From Welwitschia mirabilis (Eukaryota > Gnetophyta > Gnetopsida > Welwitschiales), in contig JBOZIK010000001.1 in assembly GCA_051453625.1 (NCBI GenBank), positions 110,051,951 through 110,115,950 on the forward strand: a DNA stretch of 64,000 nt, read 5' to 3'. The translations under genes and the position numbers were made by a program. Positions 24,630 to 36,936 of this stretch are shown in pieces. The stretch's first letter is position 1. Each line of letters starts with the position of its first letter. Under the pieces are notes generated by a model, which saw nothing but the letters and a program-made list of their open reading frames with translations, did not search any database and was not told the origin of the DNA.

Positions 24630-24767
24630 AAAGCATTATAGAAAATAGCATTTTCATATATAAGTAATATTTATAAATTTTTTATTATAAATACAAGCAT
24701 TACGATTTCGTGTCAAAGCTAAGAGCTACATGAAGTTTCTAAGTGCTAGATTTTGGATATTACATTT

Positions 24768-24779
24768 TGGTACCAGAGC
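24768..24779 (+). promoter_or_regulatory. primer-binding site after LTR G, tRNA-iMet type
   Basis: TGGTACCAGAGC differs by one base from the common plant site TGGTATCAGAGC and lies three bases after the LTR end. This shows that G is (or was) a 5' LTR, not a solo LTR. Confidence 0.7.
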
Positions 24780-24866
24780 AAAATTAAGTTTTTGATTATA
24801 GGAAAATATGAATATTACTTTTTTAAATGTGAGAGAGATTAAATTTTTCAACTATAAAAATTTGAG

Positions 24867-24950
24867 AAGTTACATCTTTGTATAAAAGCTAAGAGCTACA
24901 TGAAGTTTCTAACTGCGAAATTTTGAACATTGTGTTATCTACCAGAATTC
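24867..24950 (+). repeat. second copy of the LTR G end and PBS
   Basis: The last 65 bases of LTR G plus PBS (24697-24780) recur 170 bases downstream: AAAGCTAAGAGCTACATGAA is identical in both, followed by TTTCTAA.TGC.A.ATTTTG.A..TT, and the PBS copy reads ATCTACCAGA. It fits a local duplication of the LTR-PBS junction, or the trace of a second truncated copy. Confidence 0.65.
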
Positions 24951-25109
24951 TTTACTATTTTATGATATTCAAGTTAACTCCACCATGTAAGTGTGTTTTT
25001 GTATAAAGTTGTGATAATAATTTGCAAGTGTTTAAATTAAATATTGATTAGGATAATTTGGAGAAAACAATACAAATTCACACCACAACATCCCAAGAAG
25101 GAGGCTAAG

Positions 25110-28040
25110 GTCATGGTTTATGTCCTTACCTTTGATCACTAGCCCAAGGATGGAACAAGATGTAAAAGATAAAATGTTGCTATTTTAATAAATATATACC
25201 TCATTTCTACCAAATTGATGTATTATAAAACTTGTTTTTAATTTCTAATGTTCCTCATTAAACATGAAGTTAAATCCAAATTCAATAATTTTGAACATTA
25301 TATTCCATTTTCACACTATACTTATTTAAGAAAAAACATCATTCTCCATGAAAATATACATCTCTTTAAACCTTTTTCTCCAAGTTTAACTTGTAACTTT
25401 TTAATTAAAAATCAATAACTAATTATATACAAAGATAGAAATAAATTATTATATTTTTTTAAAACTAAACTCATGATATGACTTTCAAAAATTTCATTCA
25501 TTAAATGTTTATATTTATATATCCATCTTCTAAGATCATAATTTAAGTGTAAAAACTATTTAAATTTTTTAGAGTTATTATACTATAATACTAAACTAAA
25601 AAATTTATCACGTTTAAACTATTTTGGATTTTTAAGTATTCAATATTATTTGGAAATGCATTCAATTAGCTAAACTCTAGAATATCTAAGCACAAATAAG
25701 GACTTACTATCAATTTTATAATCTAAGATTAATTTATAGTTATGTTTATTTTCTACATTATTTTCATAAAATAACTTTTAGAAAATTATTAAATACCAAG
25801 AAATTACTATTACTAATTTTTATTTCATCTTCACTAAATTATAGACTTATAAAGAAAATTTCATTACATTTTTATTAATGCTTAATGAGTTATGATATTC
25901 CTAAGTTGTGCCACTATTTTTTTGGGAAAAAAGAATTTTATCTATATAAGAACATAACAATTTATATGTAAATATAAGCCTCTATGTTAAAAACATTAAT
26001 ATAAAAATTACAACATTAATAGTCTATCAAATACAAAAAAATCTTTAACTTAAAAAAATATACATTAGTTAGAAAACTCAATGAGAATAATTAATTTAAA
26101 ATAAATAGACTTAATGAGCCTTTAGATAAACATGTATGACTACTTTCTATAAATGAGCTTGAGGAATAGATATGTCATCCTAATTAAATGATTCTAATGC
26201 CTATATGATACATGATTAAACTATTAAAATGATTTAATAATATACAATAAAACATGAATATCCAAATATTATAGTGGATCCCATGGTTACTTCATAAAAA
26301 TTTTCTGTTGATAACCTAATTAATCACACATGTGAGAAGACCTATAAAATTTCTTTATTATCTTGGTTTGAATCAAAAGAAAGGAATAATTTTAATAGAA
26401 TAAAATTATAAAACCTTATGTGATGGCATAATGAAATACTATATTGTGCCATATATTTCCTTAACAAAATAGATAATGTTAAAATATGATACATAAATGA
26501 AACCTACTTGGAAAGTTCATGATTGGAGGCTTCTACTGATGAAGATCTAATGAAGACCTAAGCTCTAAGATCATTAGATCTACTTTTCAATCTCCAATAT
26601 TTAAGAACTAAGTCACAAATTATAAGATCCAATGTTTACACTCAAAAGAAAAAGAATAAGAATATAAAAGAAAAAGATGAAAGAGCGAGAAGAGAATTTG
26701 ATAGTATGCTCTTATCTAAAAACAAATTTTTTTCTTAAAGATATGAAATCTCTCTATTAACAAGTGAATGATAGATTAAAATTCATTGATTAATCAGGTA
26801 AAACCTATTCACAACATCTTTCTCATAAGTATTATCATCACCTTAAAGGAGATGAATTTAATAACATTGAGTTGGATAAGATTGATCAATGATAAATTGG
26901 TAAGCTTAAGAGATAAGTACATTAATGTATAAAGGATAAAAATATATTATATATATGACTCACATACTAAACTAGGATTAGTAATTCTTTTTTGTTAAAT
27001 AGAAAGTTAATTACATACATCATTTTCTTATGCTAGTTCCTTCTTAATCCTTCATAAGGTGTCAACTATATTAATCAATTCAAAACATTAATTTGAAAAT
27101 GTGTAATATGCATTTTAAAATTATCATGTGTTATAATTAGACAAATGTTTTCAATTTTAATGGACAACAAAATGAATATCCACTTATTCATTATTTTCAA
27201 TTTACTAATAATAGTGCATGCAGTAATTCACATGCTCATTAATTTCCGAATTCATCAAATCCTTTAATAAAAACACAAGAAATAAAATTTCATAATAGAA
27301 TGTATTACACTCAAATTCCTATCTAATTGTTTTACTAGATATATTAACTATTTACTTATACCAAGTAATATTAATTTTTCTAACTTAGATGAGATACATG
27401 AATAAATGAGTAATATAAAGATTTAATATGCCATTTACATAATTATTTTACTGTTTTATACCTTTTTATAAGATTTTCAATTGAATAATTTTACCATGTA
27501 AATTGGATTCCCTTTACATAAATGGAATTCTTTGATTTTAACCTTTGGATAGTGTTTGTTTATTGATTTTACTATGAAAAATAGAAATTTACATAAAATA
27601 ATTATCAGAAACATGAAAAATCAATATAAATTAAGATTAACTACTTAAACAATTGTGAAAATATCCATAATTAAAAATTAAGCATAATGTATCTCTTTTA
27701 CATAACAAATGATATAAGATATTATTGGTTATATAAATAAATACTATTTTTTATTAGGCTTGAAATTACATTAGGGTCACATGTTAATGCTACAATATAA
27801 AACATGTCATGTAATTACAAGATTAATATGCATAATATATGAGTAATTAAAGGTTACAAGATATGAGATATAAGATTACATCATTATTGATTATAATTTA
27901 ATTTATGATTGTATTTATTTCATTTTCCATCTTTAATCTAATTATGATTACTAGTTATGCAATAGTATTTTTTAAAAGTTATTTTAAACTTGTATAATTA
28001 AATATTTAATGATCTATAGGTTTGTAATAATTGATATATT
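25110..28040. other. AT-rich spacer, no gene seen
   Basis: Very AT-rich, with dense stops in all frames and no LTR ends, tRNA or coding motif that I could recognise. It ends at ATATT, the base group flanking element B. Confidence 0.5.
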
Positions 28041-29620
28041 TTGCGAGTCTAATTGATGATAATTAACATCATGTTTGAAGTATGTTTTAGGCATATTTAA
28101 TAGGTTTTCAAGTTAAACAAGAAGAATTTAAAGCTCAATCAAGATGATTATAAGTAACACCAAATTCAAAAATAATGAACCCTTTTCTAAAATATTTTAC
28201 TCTTCTTAACATTTTATATAGAATCATGAATCTAGTGCAAAATGATAGATGATGACTAATAGGCCAGAGGATGAAGAAAAAACTGTTGTCCACCTTGTCA
28301 TCTAGACGATAGTAAAGGAAACAACTAATAAGATTAATAAATAGCTAAATTATGTTATACTGATTTTCATCCATCCTATTATTAAGATGATACTTTAGAG
28401 AATGATAGTCATTAAACAAATGAATCACATTTTGAAGATGAATCTAAAAGTTGACTAAGTACACCATCAAATTCAACTTCTTTAGAAGAGATAGTAATTG
28501 TTAATTAACTCAGAAGCCATGATCACATTTAATAAAATACTAATCTTCATCAATATAGTTGAAAAGGTTCAAAAATACTAGTTCTAATATAAAAAAGCTT
28601 CATAGGCTAAGAAGAAATCCAATTATGACATAAGAAAGTATAAGTGACTAAAGATGATATGTCATTCACCTCATCATCTAGATGATGTCCAAAATGGCTC
28701 TCAGGATCATAAAACATAGAACTTATAAATTGATATTTGACAGTTACCCACTTGCTCATTTAAAAAAAACCTAATACAACACCAAAAGAATGAAATAGAA
28801 CTTTCAATAAGAAGGCATGTGGAGGACAAGAAGTCATTAGAATAAGAGGTTAATCATAATCCACCATGTCATCCAGAGGACACTGAAGTGTATAATAACC
28901 ATAATGAATAAAAAATAAACTTCATTGGTTATACAATCATTGTTATAATTACCTATAGTCTATTACAACTCTTTGAGACTAATTGTTATTCCAAATTCAT
29001 AAATACCCCTCTTATATCCCTCAATTTTTATCTTTAGTGCATTAATTGGTCTTTTGATGATTTTAAAATCAATCAAGTAAGGGATTTATACTAGTTATAA
29101 AGAAGGGTATTTTTTGATATCGGATTGTGTCTTCTACATGGAGGAGTTAATACTTTATAAAAGGATATCAACATTTTAATTAATAAAGTTATTCAATGAG
29201 GTGTTCTTTTAAAATTAATTTTTGATCTTTATTATAGTTTATGTTAATTATTTTTAAGTGATATTTATTTGTAATTGATATAGATTAAGAGGGAAAACTT
29301 AGGTAACAACAAGTTAGTACACTTCGTTATGATTTACACTTAGTACTGCATCTCATCTTTGCATTTTTCATTCATTTATTACATCATTGCATTTTTATTA
29401 ATTTATTATTTTGAAGTTAAAATAGAAAATTATTTTAGTTTTATTGTTTTTGATTAAAGTAATATTCTAACTTCTTGCTTAGAATTCCTCTTTAAAGTAA
29501 GACATTTGAGTTAACTCCCATATACTAGTGTGTTTTATATGAGTTTTATTACATTTTGTACTAAATATAAAGATTCTTTAAAGAAATTACTATATTAATC
29601 ACATGATTCATACCCCAATA
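28041..29620 (+). repeat. 5' LTR of element B
   Basis: Collinear with 36937-38540: shared blocks include AGCTCAATCA.GATGATTA, ATAATGAACCCTTTT, TTAACTCAGAAGCCAT, AATTATGACATAAGAAAGTA, AGGCATGTG.AGGACAAGAAG, and CTAGTGTGTTTTAT.TGAGTTTTATTACATTTT near the end. The final bases CCCCAATA precede the PBS. Several copies of a TGTCATC.AGA.GAC-type motif lie in U3 (28295, 28672, 28866). Confidence 0.83.
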
Positions 29621-29622
29621 AA

Positions 29623-29641
29623 TTGGTGCCATTGTTGGAAA
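29623..29641 (+). promoter_or_regulatory. primer-binding site of element B, tRNA-Asp type
   Basis: TTGGTGCCATTGTTGGAAA against TTGGCGCCGTTGCCGGGGA: every difference is C-to-T or G-to-A. It lies two bases after the 5' LTR. It is the best preserved PBS of the tRNA-Asp type in the window. Confidence 0.75.
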
Positions 29642-30329
29642 CGATTTTAAGAAAGTTTAAAAGGTTGATTTCACCTATTAAAGTAAGCAAATTGATTTTA
29701 GGGTGTTTACTTGTTTAGTGTGTCTATATATATATATATATAATATTTCTTATCCCTAGGTTAGTTTACACTTTCAGTCTCTTATTTTAAATTTATTTTC
29801 TAATTTCTATTAGTTTTGGTTTTTATTTAAATTTGAAAATTGTCATCATTTTTAATAAAATTGGTCTGCATTTTGTGTTACATCCACTATCAGTATAGCC
29901 TTCTTCTTATACTTTATGTGATCTAAAAGGAAGTTTTTCATTTGGATGTAAATACGTTTGCTTTAATATTTTATAAAAATGAAATGGAATGGTCATACAT
30001 AAAAACCATTAGTAGGAGAAATAATTTGTTAGCTAAACAATTAAAGAAAATTCAAGAAATTGAGGTGAGAAGGTTTTATTTCAATCTAGAATAGAGGAAG
30101 ACAATTATTCTACTTTTTTGCATTTTTAAAAGTAATTTACCAATTTCTGAACATAATTCATTTAAATCATATTTCTCTTCAAAACCTAACTTTCAAACAT
30201 TTTTTTCCCTTTTAAACTTCTAAAAATATTTACATCTAATTCTACTTCTACTTCTACCTTAACTCTAAAGAAACTAATAGCTCAAAGAAAAAGAGAGATC
30301 CAAAAACCATTTGACCTACCCAATGGAGA

Positions 30330-31470
30330 TGATGTTAAATTCAAACACTTAGAAGCCTCTTTTCCCTTCTTAGGAGATGATGAAGAACATGCCTTTTAAC
30401 ACTTAGTTTAAATAGAAAAATTCATTCTTACTTTAGGAAATGGGAAAAAGAAGGTAACAGATAGAACTTACATGAAATTTTTTTCTTTTTACCCTTAGAA
30501 GTAAGGCTAAAAATTAGTTAAAAATTATTCCACATAAAATCCTTAAGACTTAAAGCCAAGTTTAAAATGCCTTCATAAAAAGATTCATGAGTGAAGCAAC
30601 CATGACAAAAATAAAAAACAAAATCATAAACATAAAAATTGCATGAGGATTATGCTACAACCTATGAGATATTTTTAATTGTTATCTCATCCAATCCTAT
30701 AGATGAATTTTTAAGAGTAGAAATCATTAACTACTTTTATAGTGGATTGAATAGTCAAACTAAGAAACTAGTTAATTTTGCATGTGGAAGAAATTTAATT
30801 AACTTAACTTTGGAGGATGCTTAAAAAAAAATTTGAAAGGATTGGTATAATTTAGCCAAATATAGCCTAAATCAAGCATTAAAAAAGATAGAAATATAAG
30901 ATAAATGTTGAAAGACATCAAGAAAGTACAACATGAAGAGTGACCTAGCTATAGTGACCTAATTTAAGATCTTATCAAAACATTAGAAATCTGTACCAAA
31001 GCCTTAGTTAATGCTAAGATGTTAAATTAACAACCTTAACCATCAATACCTTACTCTCCTTTTAAAATATGTGAAGACAAATCCCATTACACAAAAAATT
31101 ATCCTACCTTACCAACATGCAGAGAAATGACCTATAAAGAAGCTTGTGCATTCAATCAAAGATCTAATATTTCCAAAAGTAATCAATAACTTTGGCCATG
31201 AAATGTGAAACAACAACCATCCTTTAGGTCATCTTTTGATAAGAGATATAGAAGCAACAATGTTTAGTCTAATAACTTTTATCCTAACAACGTTTCAAAC
31301 AACTTTTCAAACTATATTAAGAATTATTTTCTTAGAGAGTCTATTAAGGAATTAAAAAAAATGCAAGAGGCCATAAATAAAAATACGAATAATCTTATAG
31401 GTATATTTAAAAAAACCATATTAGAAAACCAAAGACTTCAAGGCTCCCTTACACCCTGAACTATTCCCAA
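30330..31470 (+). pseudogene. element B gag (capsid/nucleocapsid) remnant
   Basis: VKFKHLEASFPFLGDD near 30330 and MKFFSFYP near 30470 match the plant Gypsy gag start and the (L)KLFPFSL block. 30639-30824 reads EIINYFYSGLNSQTKKLVNF and CGRNLINLTLEDA in one open frame, a clear match to FY.GLN..TR.L...A.G.....T...A. Near 31065 is CEDKSHYTKNYP, a degraded CCHC knuckle. The tail near 31330-31460 is the coiled, Glu/Lys/Asn-rich segment that often precedes protease. Gag would package element RNA in particles. Many stops break it. Confidence 0.75.
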
Positions 31471-31839
31471 TCCAAAAAAAAAAGGATTGAAAGATAGTGA
31501 TAAGAAGTAAACATGATATAACTCCCAATGAGGCAACTCATAGTTCTTAGAACCAATACAATTAAACCAATTATGATGACATAGAAATTCTTAATTAACC
31601 TAGCTTTTGTTTATCTTATAAAGAAAAATCCAATCATAGACAACTCCTTGATTAAAAATATTAAAGACTAATCTTACTTGTTATTATTATATTAAGGTAA
31701 TTATACAAGATGTTAGTATCAACCTACTTTTTTGGAAAATATTGTAAGATAATACTAGATAGAATAAGATGTAAAAATACTTAATCAAGAGAAAATGAAA
31801 AAGAACCATACTAAATAAGGTGTTCATTGCATAATCCCT

Positions 31840-32290
31840 TTCTAATTTAGTAGCACAAAAATGTCCAAAATTCAAAGACCTAGGGGCTACCATAGTTAGT
31901 GTTATCTTAGAATGAAGTAAAAATATTAAGAAAGCACTAATAAACATAGGAGAAAGTATCAACATTATGTCATTTCACATTTGCAAAATGTTTGGATTGA
32001 AAAACAAAATTAAATCAACAAGAATTATGTCGAAATAGTTGATGTAACTCTTCGAAAACCAATTAGAGTTATTAAAGATCTGATTAAATAAATTTAAGAG
32101 GCATTTTATCCTATATATGTGGTTATTATTAATGTAGAACATAATGGATGATATCCCTTATTCTTAAGAAGAGCTTTTTCTATAACAGTCCATTACATTA
32201 TTAACATGTGAACAAGAATGTTGGAATACCGTGTAGGAAATAAGAAATTCATTATTAGAGTCTTAGATAAAGCTAAAAATATATGGGAGA
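31840..32290 (+). pseudogene. element B aspartic protease remnant
   Basis: The frame near 31870-31980 reads FKDLGATIVSVILE, a stop, then ALINIGESINIMSFHICKMFGL. This aligns to the Gypsy retropepsin pattern ...C.IG......ALLDLGASVNLLPYSVY..LGL, with the catalytic DLGA changed to NIGE. After a run in a shifted frame, RAFSITVHYIINM near 32168 aligns to the GRPFLAT....I flap-side block. It would have cut the polyprotein; the catalytic Asp is gone, so it is inactive. Confidence 0.7.
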
Positions 32291-32559
32291 AGATTTTAAT
32301 ATTGAGTAAAAATAGTCCCTATGTGCTTATTCAACATTATTCTTTAGAAGAAATGCTTCTTACTTTGCACAACCCAACTTTATTTGATAATCTTAAAGAG
32401 TGTAAAAAAGAAAAACTTAGAAATCCTTAATTCCTTCAATCCATGTAATCTCAATAATAACCTCTTGGTAAATAAGTTGAATAAGGGTAGAAATGAGAAC
32501 TTTGAATCTCTCATTTATTAGGATGTTCAACATGTTAAAACCATACAAAAACTCCTACC

Positions 32560-33540
32560 TCAAGATGGGATTTTAATACTAATAAAGGATAATTCTGATT
32601 TCAAACCTAAAGAACTACCAAATGGATATAAACACATATTTTTAAATAATAGCCTTTAGAAATCCTTGATCATTAATGTATGTATTCATCATTCTCAAGA
32701 AGTATTAGTACTTCAACTTCTTAACTCCAAAACACATTCTTTTACTTGGACTTACAATGATCTTTTAGTCATTCCTCTTTTCATTATTTAGTATAAAATT
32801 TATTTTAATGATAATTCCAAACCCATTAGATACCCATAAATGAGACTTAACTATTCCCTTAAGTAAGTAATAATGAAAGAAATTATCAAATTTATAGATA
32901 TAGAAATCATTTATGCCATATCTGATAGTGAATGGGTTAGCTCTATTTCTATAATAATAAAAAAGATGGGAAGTGATAAGTTTGCATTGATTTTATAAAG
33001 CTTAATGATGTCACTAAAAAACCTATTATCCCTTGAAATTTCTAGATTAAAATCGTGATAGGATCCAAGGCCATATATATTATTGTTTTCTTGATGAATA
33101 GAGTAATTACAATCAAGTATGCATAGCCAATGAAGATTAAGTTAAGACAACTTTCAACTCTCCTTTTGATACCTAATATACATGGAACATTTCAAAGAGC
33201 CATGATAGATATCATTTTAGATATAAATGAGACGTTAATAAAAACCTTCATGAATGCCTTTTCTATTTTTGGGGATTCTTTTAAGAAAACCTTAGAAAGA
33301 TTTAAAAAATTCCTTAACAAATGCATAGAAACTAGCCTTCATTTAAGTGGGGAAAATATTTACTTCTTTATAAATAAGGGGATAGCCCTAGGTCATCATA
33401 TTTCTAGTAATGGTATTTAAATGAACCCATCTAAAATTTACATCATTAGAAATCTTCTTCTTTCAACCAATGTAAAACAAGTTAGATCATTTCTTATCAT
33501 GTTGTTTTTTATTTAAGATTCATTAATAACTATGTAAAAA
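32560..33540 (+). pseudogene. element B reverse transcriptase remnant with internal deletion
   Basis: MRLNYSLK, then KEIIKFIDIEIIYAISDSEW near 32870-32935, matches the RRLNP.M..VV..EI.KLL..GIIYPISDS.W block of Athila/Tat elements. FLMNRVITIKYA near 33090 aligns to FLDGYSGYNQI.IA and is reached after loss of most of the RKLN...FPLPF...L segment. 33130-33420 holds one open frame: TFQRAMIDI, then FMNAFSIFGDSFKKTLERF (FMDDFSVFGDSF...L), and ALGHHISSNGI (VLGH.IS..GI). The FMDD box reads FMNA, so one catalytic Asp is Asn and the other is Ala. A frameshift lies near 33165. Confidence 0.85.
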
Positions 33541-34065
33541 TTTGTAAACCTATTCATTTTCTCTTAGAAAAAGATGGTGAATTTAATTATAATGAACTTA
33601 GTTAACATGCCTTTGAAAATCTTAAAGACAAGATCATTGTAGCACCTATTGTAGAAGGACCAAATTAGAATAAATATTTTGAACTTATGTATGCTATAAT
33701 CAATATTTCCGTAGGAGGTTTATTAGTAGAAAAACATGAGAAAGATTATAATGTTATTTGCTATATCAAAAAAATTTATTTAGGAGCTCAACTTATATTA
33801 AAAAGTAGATGCTTGTCATTACCTTTTGTCTTAACAAATTTCAACTATATCTTCTTAGTTTTCATACCACTATCTATACTAATCATGTTGTTATTCAATA
33901 TCTCATAATTAAAAAGGGTTCTAGTTTAAGACTTATTAGATGAATGTTTTTAATATAATAATTTAACATAGCCATCATTGCTAAAGAAGGAAAACATAAT
34001 TGTGTTGCTAATCATGTATCTAGAATTAATCATGAAAAACATTTCTCACATTTTTCTATATACAT
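33541..34065 (+). pseudogene. element B RNase H remnant
   Basis: HAFENLKDKIIVAPIVEGPN near 33607 matches the AF..LK..L..APII..PDW linker. FELMYAIINISVGGLLVEKH aligns to FELMCDASD.AVGAVLGQR, so the first catalytic Asp is lost. Further on NHVVIQYLIIKKGS and RLIR (33860-33935) align to DHAALKYLL.KKD...RLIRW in a shifted frame, and NCVANHVSRI near 34000 aligns to NVVADHLSRL. The order is correct for a Gypsy RNase H domain. Non-functional. Confidence 0.8.
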
Positions 34066-34129
34066 TCCTATCCAATATGATTTTCTAGATGAGTAACTAT
34101 TTCCCATTGTATATTTTTATTTCATCTCT

Positions 34130-35330
34130 TCTAAACATCCTAATCCATGGTATAAAAACTCCCTAACATTAGACTTACAATCAAAGAGTATTTTTTCTTC
34201 ATACAACAGAATATTAGAAATGGCATGAACCACATCTCTATTAAAAATGTAAAGATCAAATCATGTGAAAATTTATGTTAGAATGGAATAAATATGATAT
34301 CCTTACTCATTTGTCATGGTGGAGTGTGTGGAGGCCATTTTGCTAGCCAAAATACCTCTACGCTAATCCTTCATCTAAGTTTCTATTGACCTATCCTCTT
34401 TAACAATTCATTTAATTTTATTAAAAAAATGTGATATTTTTTAATGTTTTGTTAACTTTATAAATCTCAAGAAATGGTCCCTATTTTAAAACATAAACCT
34501 TTTGATTATTGAGGTATAGTTTTCATAGGCCCTCTAATACCATCTTCTTCAAATAAAAATTACATCCTATTGGCCATGGATTATGTGATCAAATGAGTAG
34601 AAGTCATTCCTACAATCACAAATGATGATAAGACTATATGCTCTTTCCTTAAATCCAATATTTTATATAGGTTTGGCTTTTCTAAAATATTGATTAATGA
34701 CCAAGACACTTATTTTATAAATACAGCTCTTAGGAAATGTCTTCTTTATATTTAAATTAAACATAGAACAGTCAATTCTTATCATACTTCAACCAATAGT
34801 CAAGCCAAAAATGCTAATATAAAAATTAATAAAATACTTTAGAAACTAATCTTTTAAAATAATAAGTATTAGTCTATCAAACTTCATAATGTACTTTAGC
34901 TTATCATACAACATGGCATAATTTACTTGGTTTCTTCCCTTATGAACTTATGTATGGTAAAGGTTATATTCTTTCCATTAATGTGTGATCTAAATCCTAT
35001 AAAACCATTCATGAACTTAATGTCATGGGTTTTTATGATAACATTTAGCATATACTAGTCTAACTTCAACATCTTAATGAGAGATACAATCATGTTATTC
35101 ATATACCACTCCTCCAAAAAGCTCAAGCAAAATTTTTCTATAACAAAAAGTGTATATCTAAATCTTTTCAACCTAGTCAGTTGGTTCTATTATTCAATAC
35201 CAAAGTGCATATTATTAATAGAAAATTAATCTTTAAATGCCTAGGCCCTTACCAAATAACAGAAGTAAATATTAAGAGCTCTATTGAGATTTATAATTAA
35301 AACCTCATGAAAGATTCAAAGTAAATGAAT
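34130..35330 (+). pseudogene. element B integrase remnant
   Basis: PWYKNSLTL near 34141 is the usual PWYAD.VN block before integrase. LLICHGGVCGGHFASQNT near 34298 matches the H-H of the HHCC zinc finger, and a KKC/CQ-like region follows. GIVFIGPLIPSSSNKNYILL and MDYVIK align to GIDFMGPFP.S.G..YILVAVDYVSKW; the first catalytic Asp reads Val. RFGFSKILINDQDTYFIN aligns to RFG.PR.IISD.G.HF, and SQAKNANIKINKIL aligns to GQ.E..N.EIK.IL with the Glu lost. Trp codons now read TGA. C-terminal similarity (QLVLLFN-like) fades near 35300. Confidence 0.85.
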
Positions 35331-36936
35331 AATGGTTGAAGTTAAATCAATCACATAATCATTATTATTATATCATGAATATGATTTAAGTAATTGACTT
35401 AGATGATTCTCTTACCCAAGTGAACATCATATGGTAAATGATTTCTTAGTTGGATTTTATGGTTGAGTAATTTTATTATTTGATCATTTACTAACTTGGT
35501 TTTGTGTTATATTTTACATAAGTTTTTATGTAAGTAATTCTTTACTTTGGGAGTTTATAATGATAAATATTGGATTTCAGCTAATCTAAGACATTCTAAT
35601 TTCTATGTACTTCAATGTCTATGAGAACTTCTACTAAAGTACTAGTTATGTTAAATTAGATGCTAATTCATAACTTTATACTTAGTTAAATTATTCCTTT
35701 AATGACCTATCAATGTTTCAAAAAGATAATCATATTTTATTATTTAAAGCAAAAAAATTTAAAAACAAAAGAAAAACAAAGAAAAGATAAAAGAAAAAAA
35801 TAAAATAACTAAATAAATTTCATGATGTCCTATCACAAGTATACTAGGGTGAATTTTCTTGAAAATCACCTTTGGCAATATGATATGATCACTGTGGGAA
35901 CTTCATCAAAGAGTCAGTTGGTTATGATATAGTTCCAACTTATAAGTTCTTACTCTTTTAGTAATGGTTGCACTTGCCTTATCATGATGAATGATTTTTG
36001 TTAACACCTAATTAACTTGATTTCCATAACTCTGAAGCCATGACTTCAAAATCATGTTAGAAGATATTAATAATTAGATAATATATTAATCAAAGTTCAT
36101 TTTATCTGTAGGAAATGATTGGATTTAATTTATTTCTAATATTATAGTAATACTTTGTGGAAGAATAATTTGATGTTACTGAAATCATTTTCTCAGTTAC
36201 ATGAAGTTTATTATGGTTTTGTACTAAATCATACATCTTTACTATCAAGAAGTTTTATGATGAAAACCATTAAGTCTAGTTAATATTTATGGTAAAGTAG
36301 TAAATCGTCTTTGTATACCATTTTGTTTATTTGTATTTTTCATCTTTTTGAATGTTTTTATTTGTATATATCAAATTCATTTTTACATTTTCTCTCATAT
36401 TAATAGGACATATAAGTTTTCACTTTGTCATTACATTTAGTTCTTTGCCCTTATGTTGACCATGCCCTTGTTTTTACCTTTGACCATTAGTTTCATCTCC
36501 TTCTTACCTTTACTTCTTCTAGCGTATTTGCTTCTCATTTTCTTTTATTTTCTTGTTGTGTTTTTCTACTTTATCTTTAAGATCTATTTTATATTCCTTG
36601 ATACTTTGAGCCTATCCCTTATAATTATGATAGGTAAACATACTAAAAATTTGAGACGAATTTATCAACTCCATGGGGGTGAAATATTTAGAATTTTCAA
36701 ATGATTGGCTTTAATTGAAAGGAATTTATTTATTGAAAATATGTATTTTAATAGATTTGAAATAATAAATTCTAAGCTTAATGCATATTTATTTTAATAT
36801 GCATTCTATGTTTAATAATATAATATTCTTTAGGCTTGAGTATTATGTTTTATCTTTTTTTTTTTTAATTTGACTTTCTTCTATCCTTCTTTGCTTTATT
36901 TGTTAGTAACTAATAAATTCTTAGTAGGGGGCTATG
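35331..36936 (+). mobile_element. post-pol region of element B with polypurine tract
   Basis: About 1.6 kb between integrase and 3' LTR, without a recognisable envelope-like gene. A frame at 36453-36704 is hydrophobic only because the DNA is T-rich, and is not supported as a gene. The last bases TTAGTAGGGGGCTATG are the likely polypurine tract and equal the tract in element D. The 250 bases before it resemble the same place in element A. Confidence 0.6.

Larger units (their letters stand above)
22898..24764 (+). repeat. LTR G, chromovirus-like (Tekay/Del type) 5' LTR
   Basis: Starts TGTTGCCACGTCCCAAATTT and ends GGATATTACA, that is TG...CA over 1,867 bp. The TGTTG.CACG.CCC start is typical of chromovirus LTRs. 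A PBS of the tRNA-iMet type follows at 24768. It carries a CCA-rich array, a TATA box at 23447 and an AT microsatellite. It interrupts LTR K. No interior beyond the PBS remains: after about 180 bases K sequence resumes. Confidence 0.7.
22080..25109 (+). repeat. LTR K, an A-related LTR split by LTR G
   Basis: 22250-22760 matches the A LTRs: TCTAAAGACTATATGTTAGACTCATATGATGAAT against TTTAAAGATTAAGTGTTAGACTCATCATAATAAAT-type text, then CTCAATCATCTCAACCCTTCC with TACAAAAGGG. After LTR G, 24955-25109 matches the last 150 bases of the A 5' LTR (GTAAGTGTGTTTTTGTATAAAG, ending CACCACAACA). The left end is not defined. No PBS or second LTR was found, so it is a solo or truncated LTR. Confidence 0.6.

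Noticed and set aside
31687-31965. Minus-strand 92-codon frame
   Set aside because: Antisense to the element B protease remnant; hydrophobic by composition only.
36453-36704. Hydrophobic 83-codon open frame after element B integrase, possible envelope-like protein
   Set aside because: The hydrophobicity follows from T-rich DNA; there is no recognisable domain and no conservation with the same place in element A.
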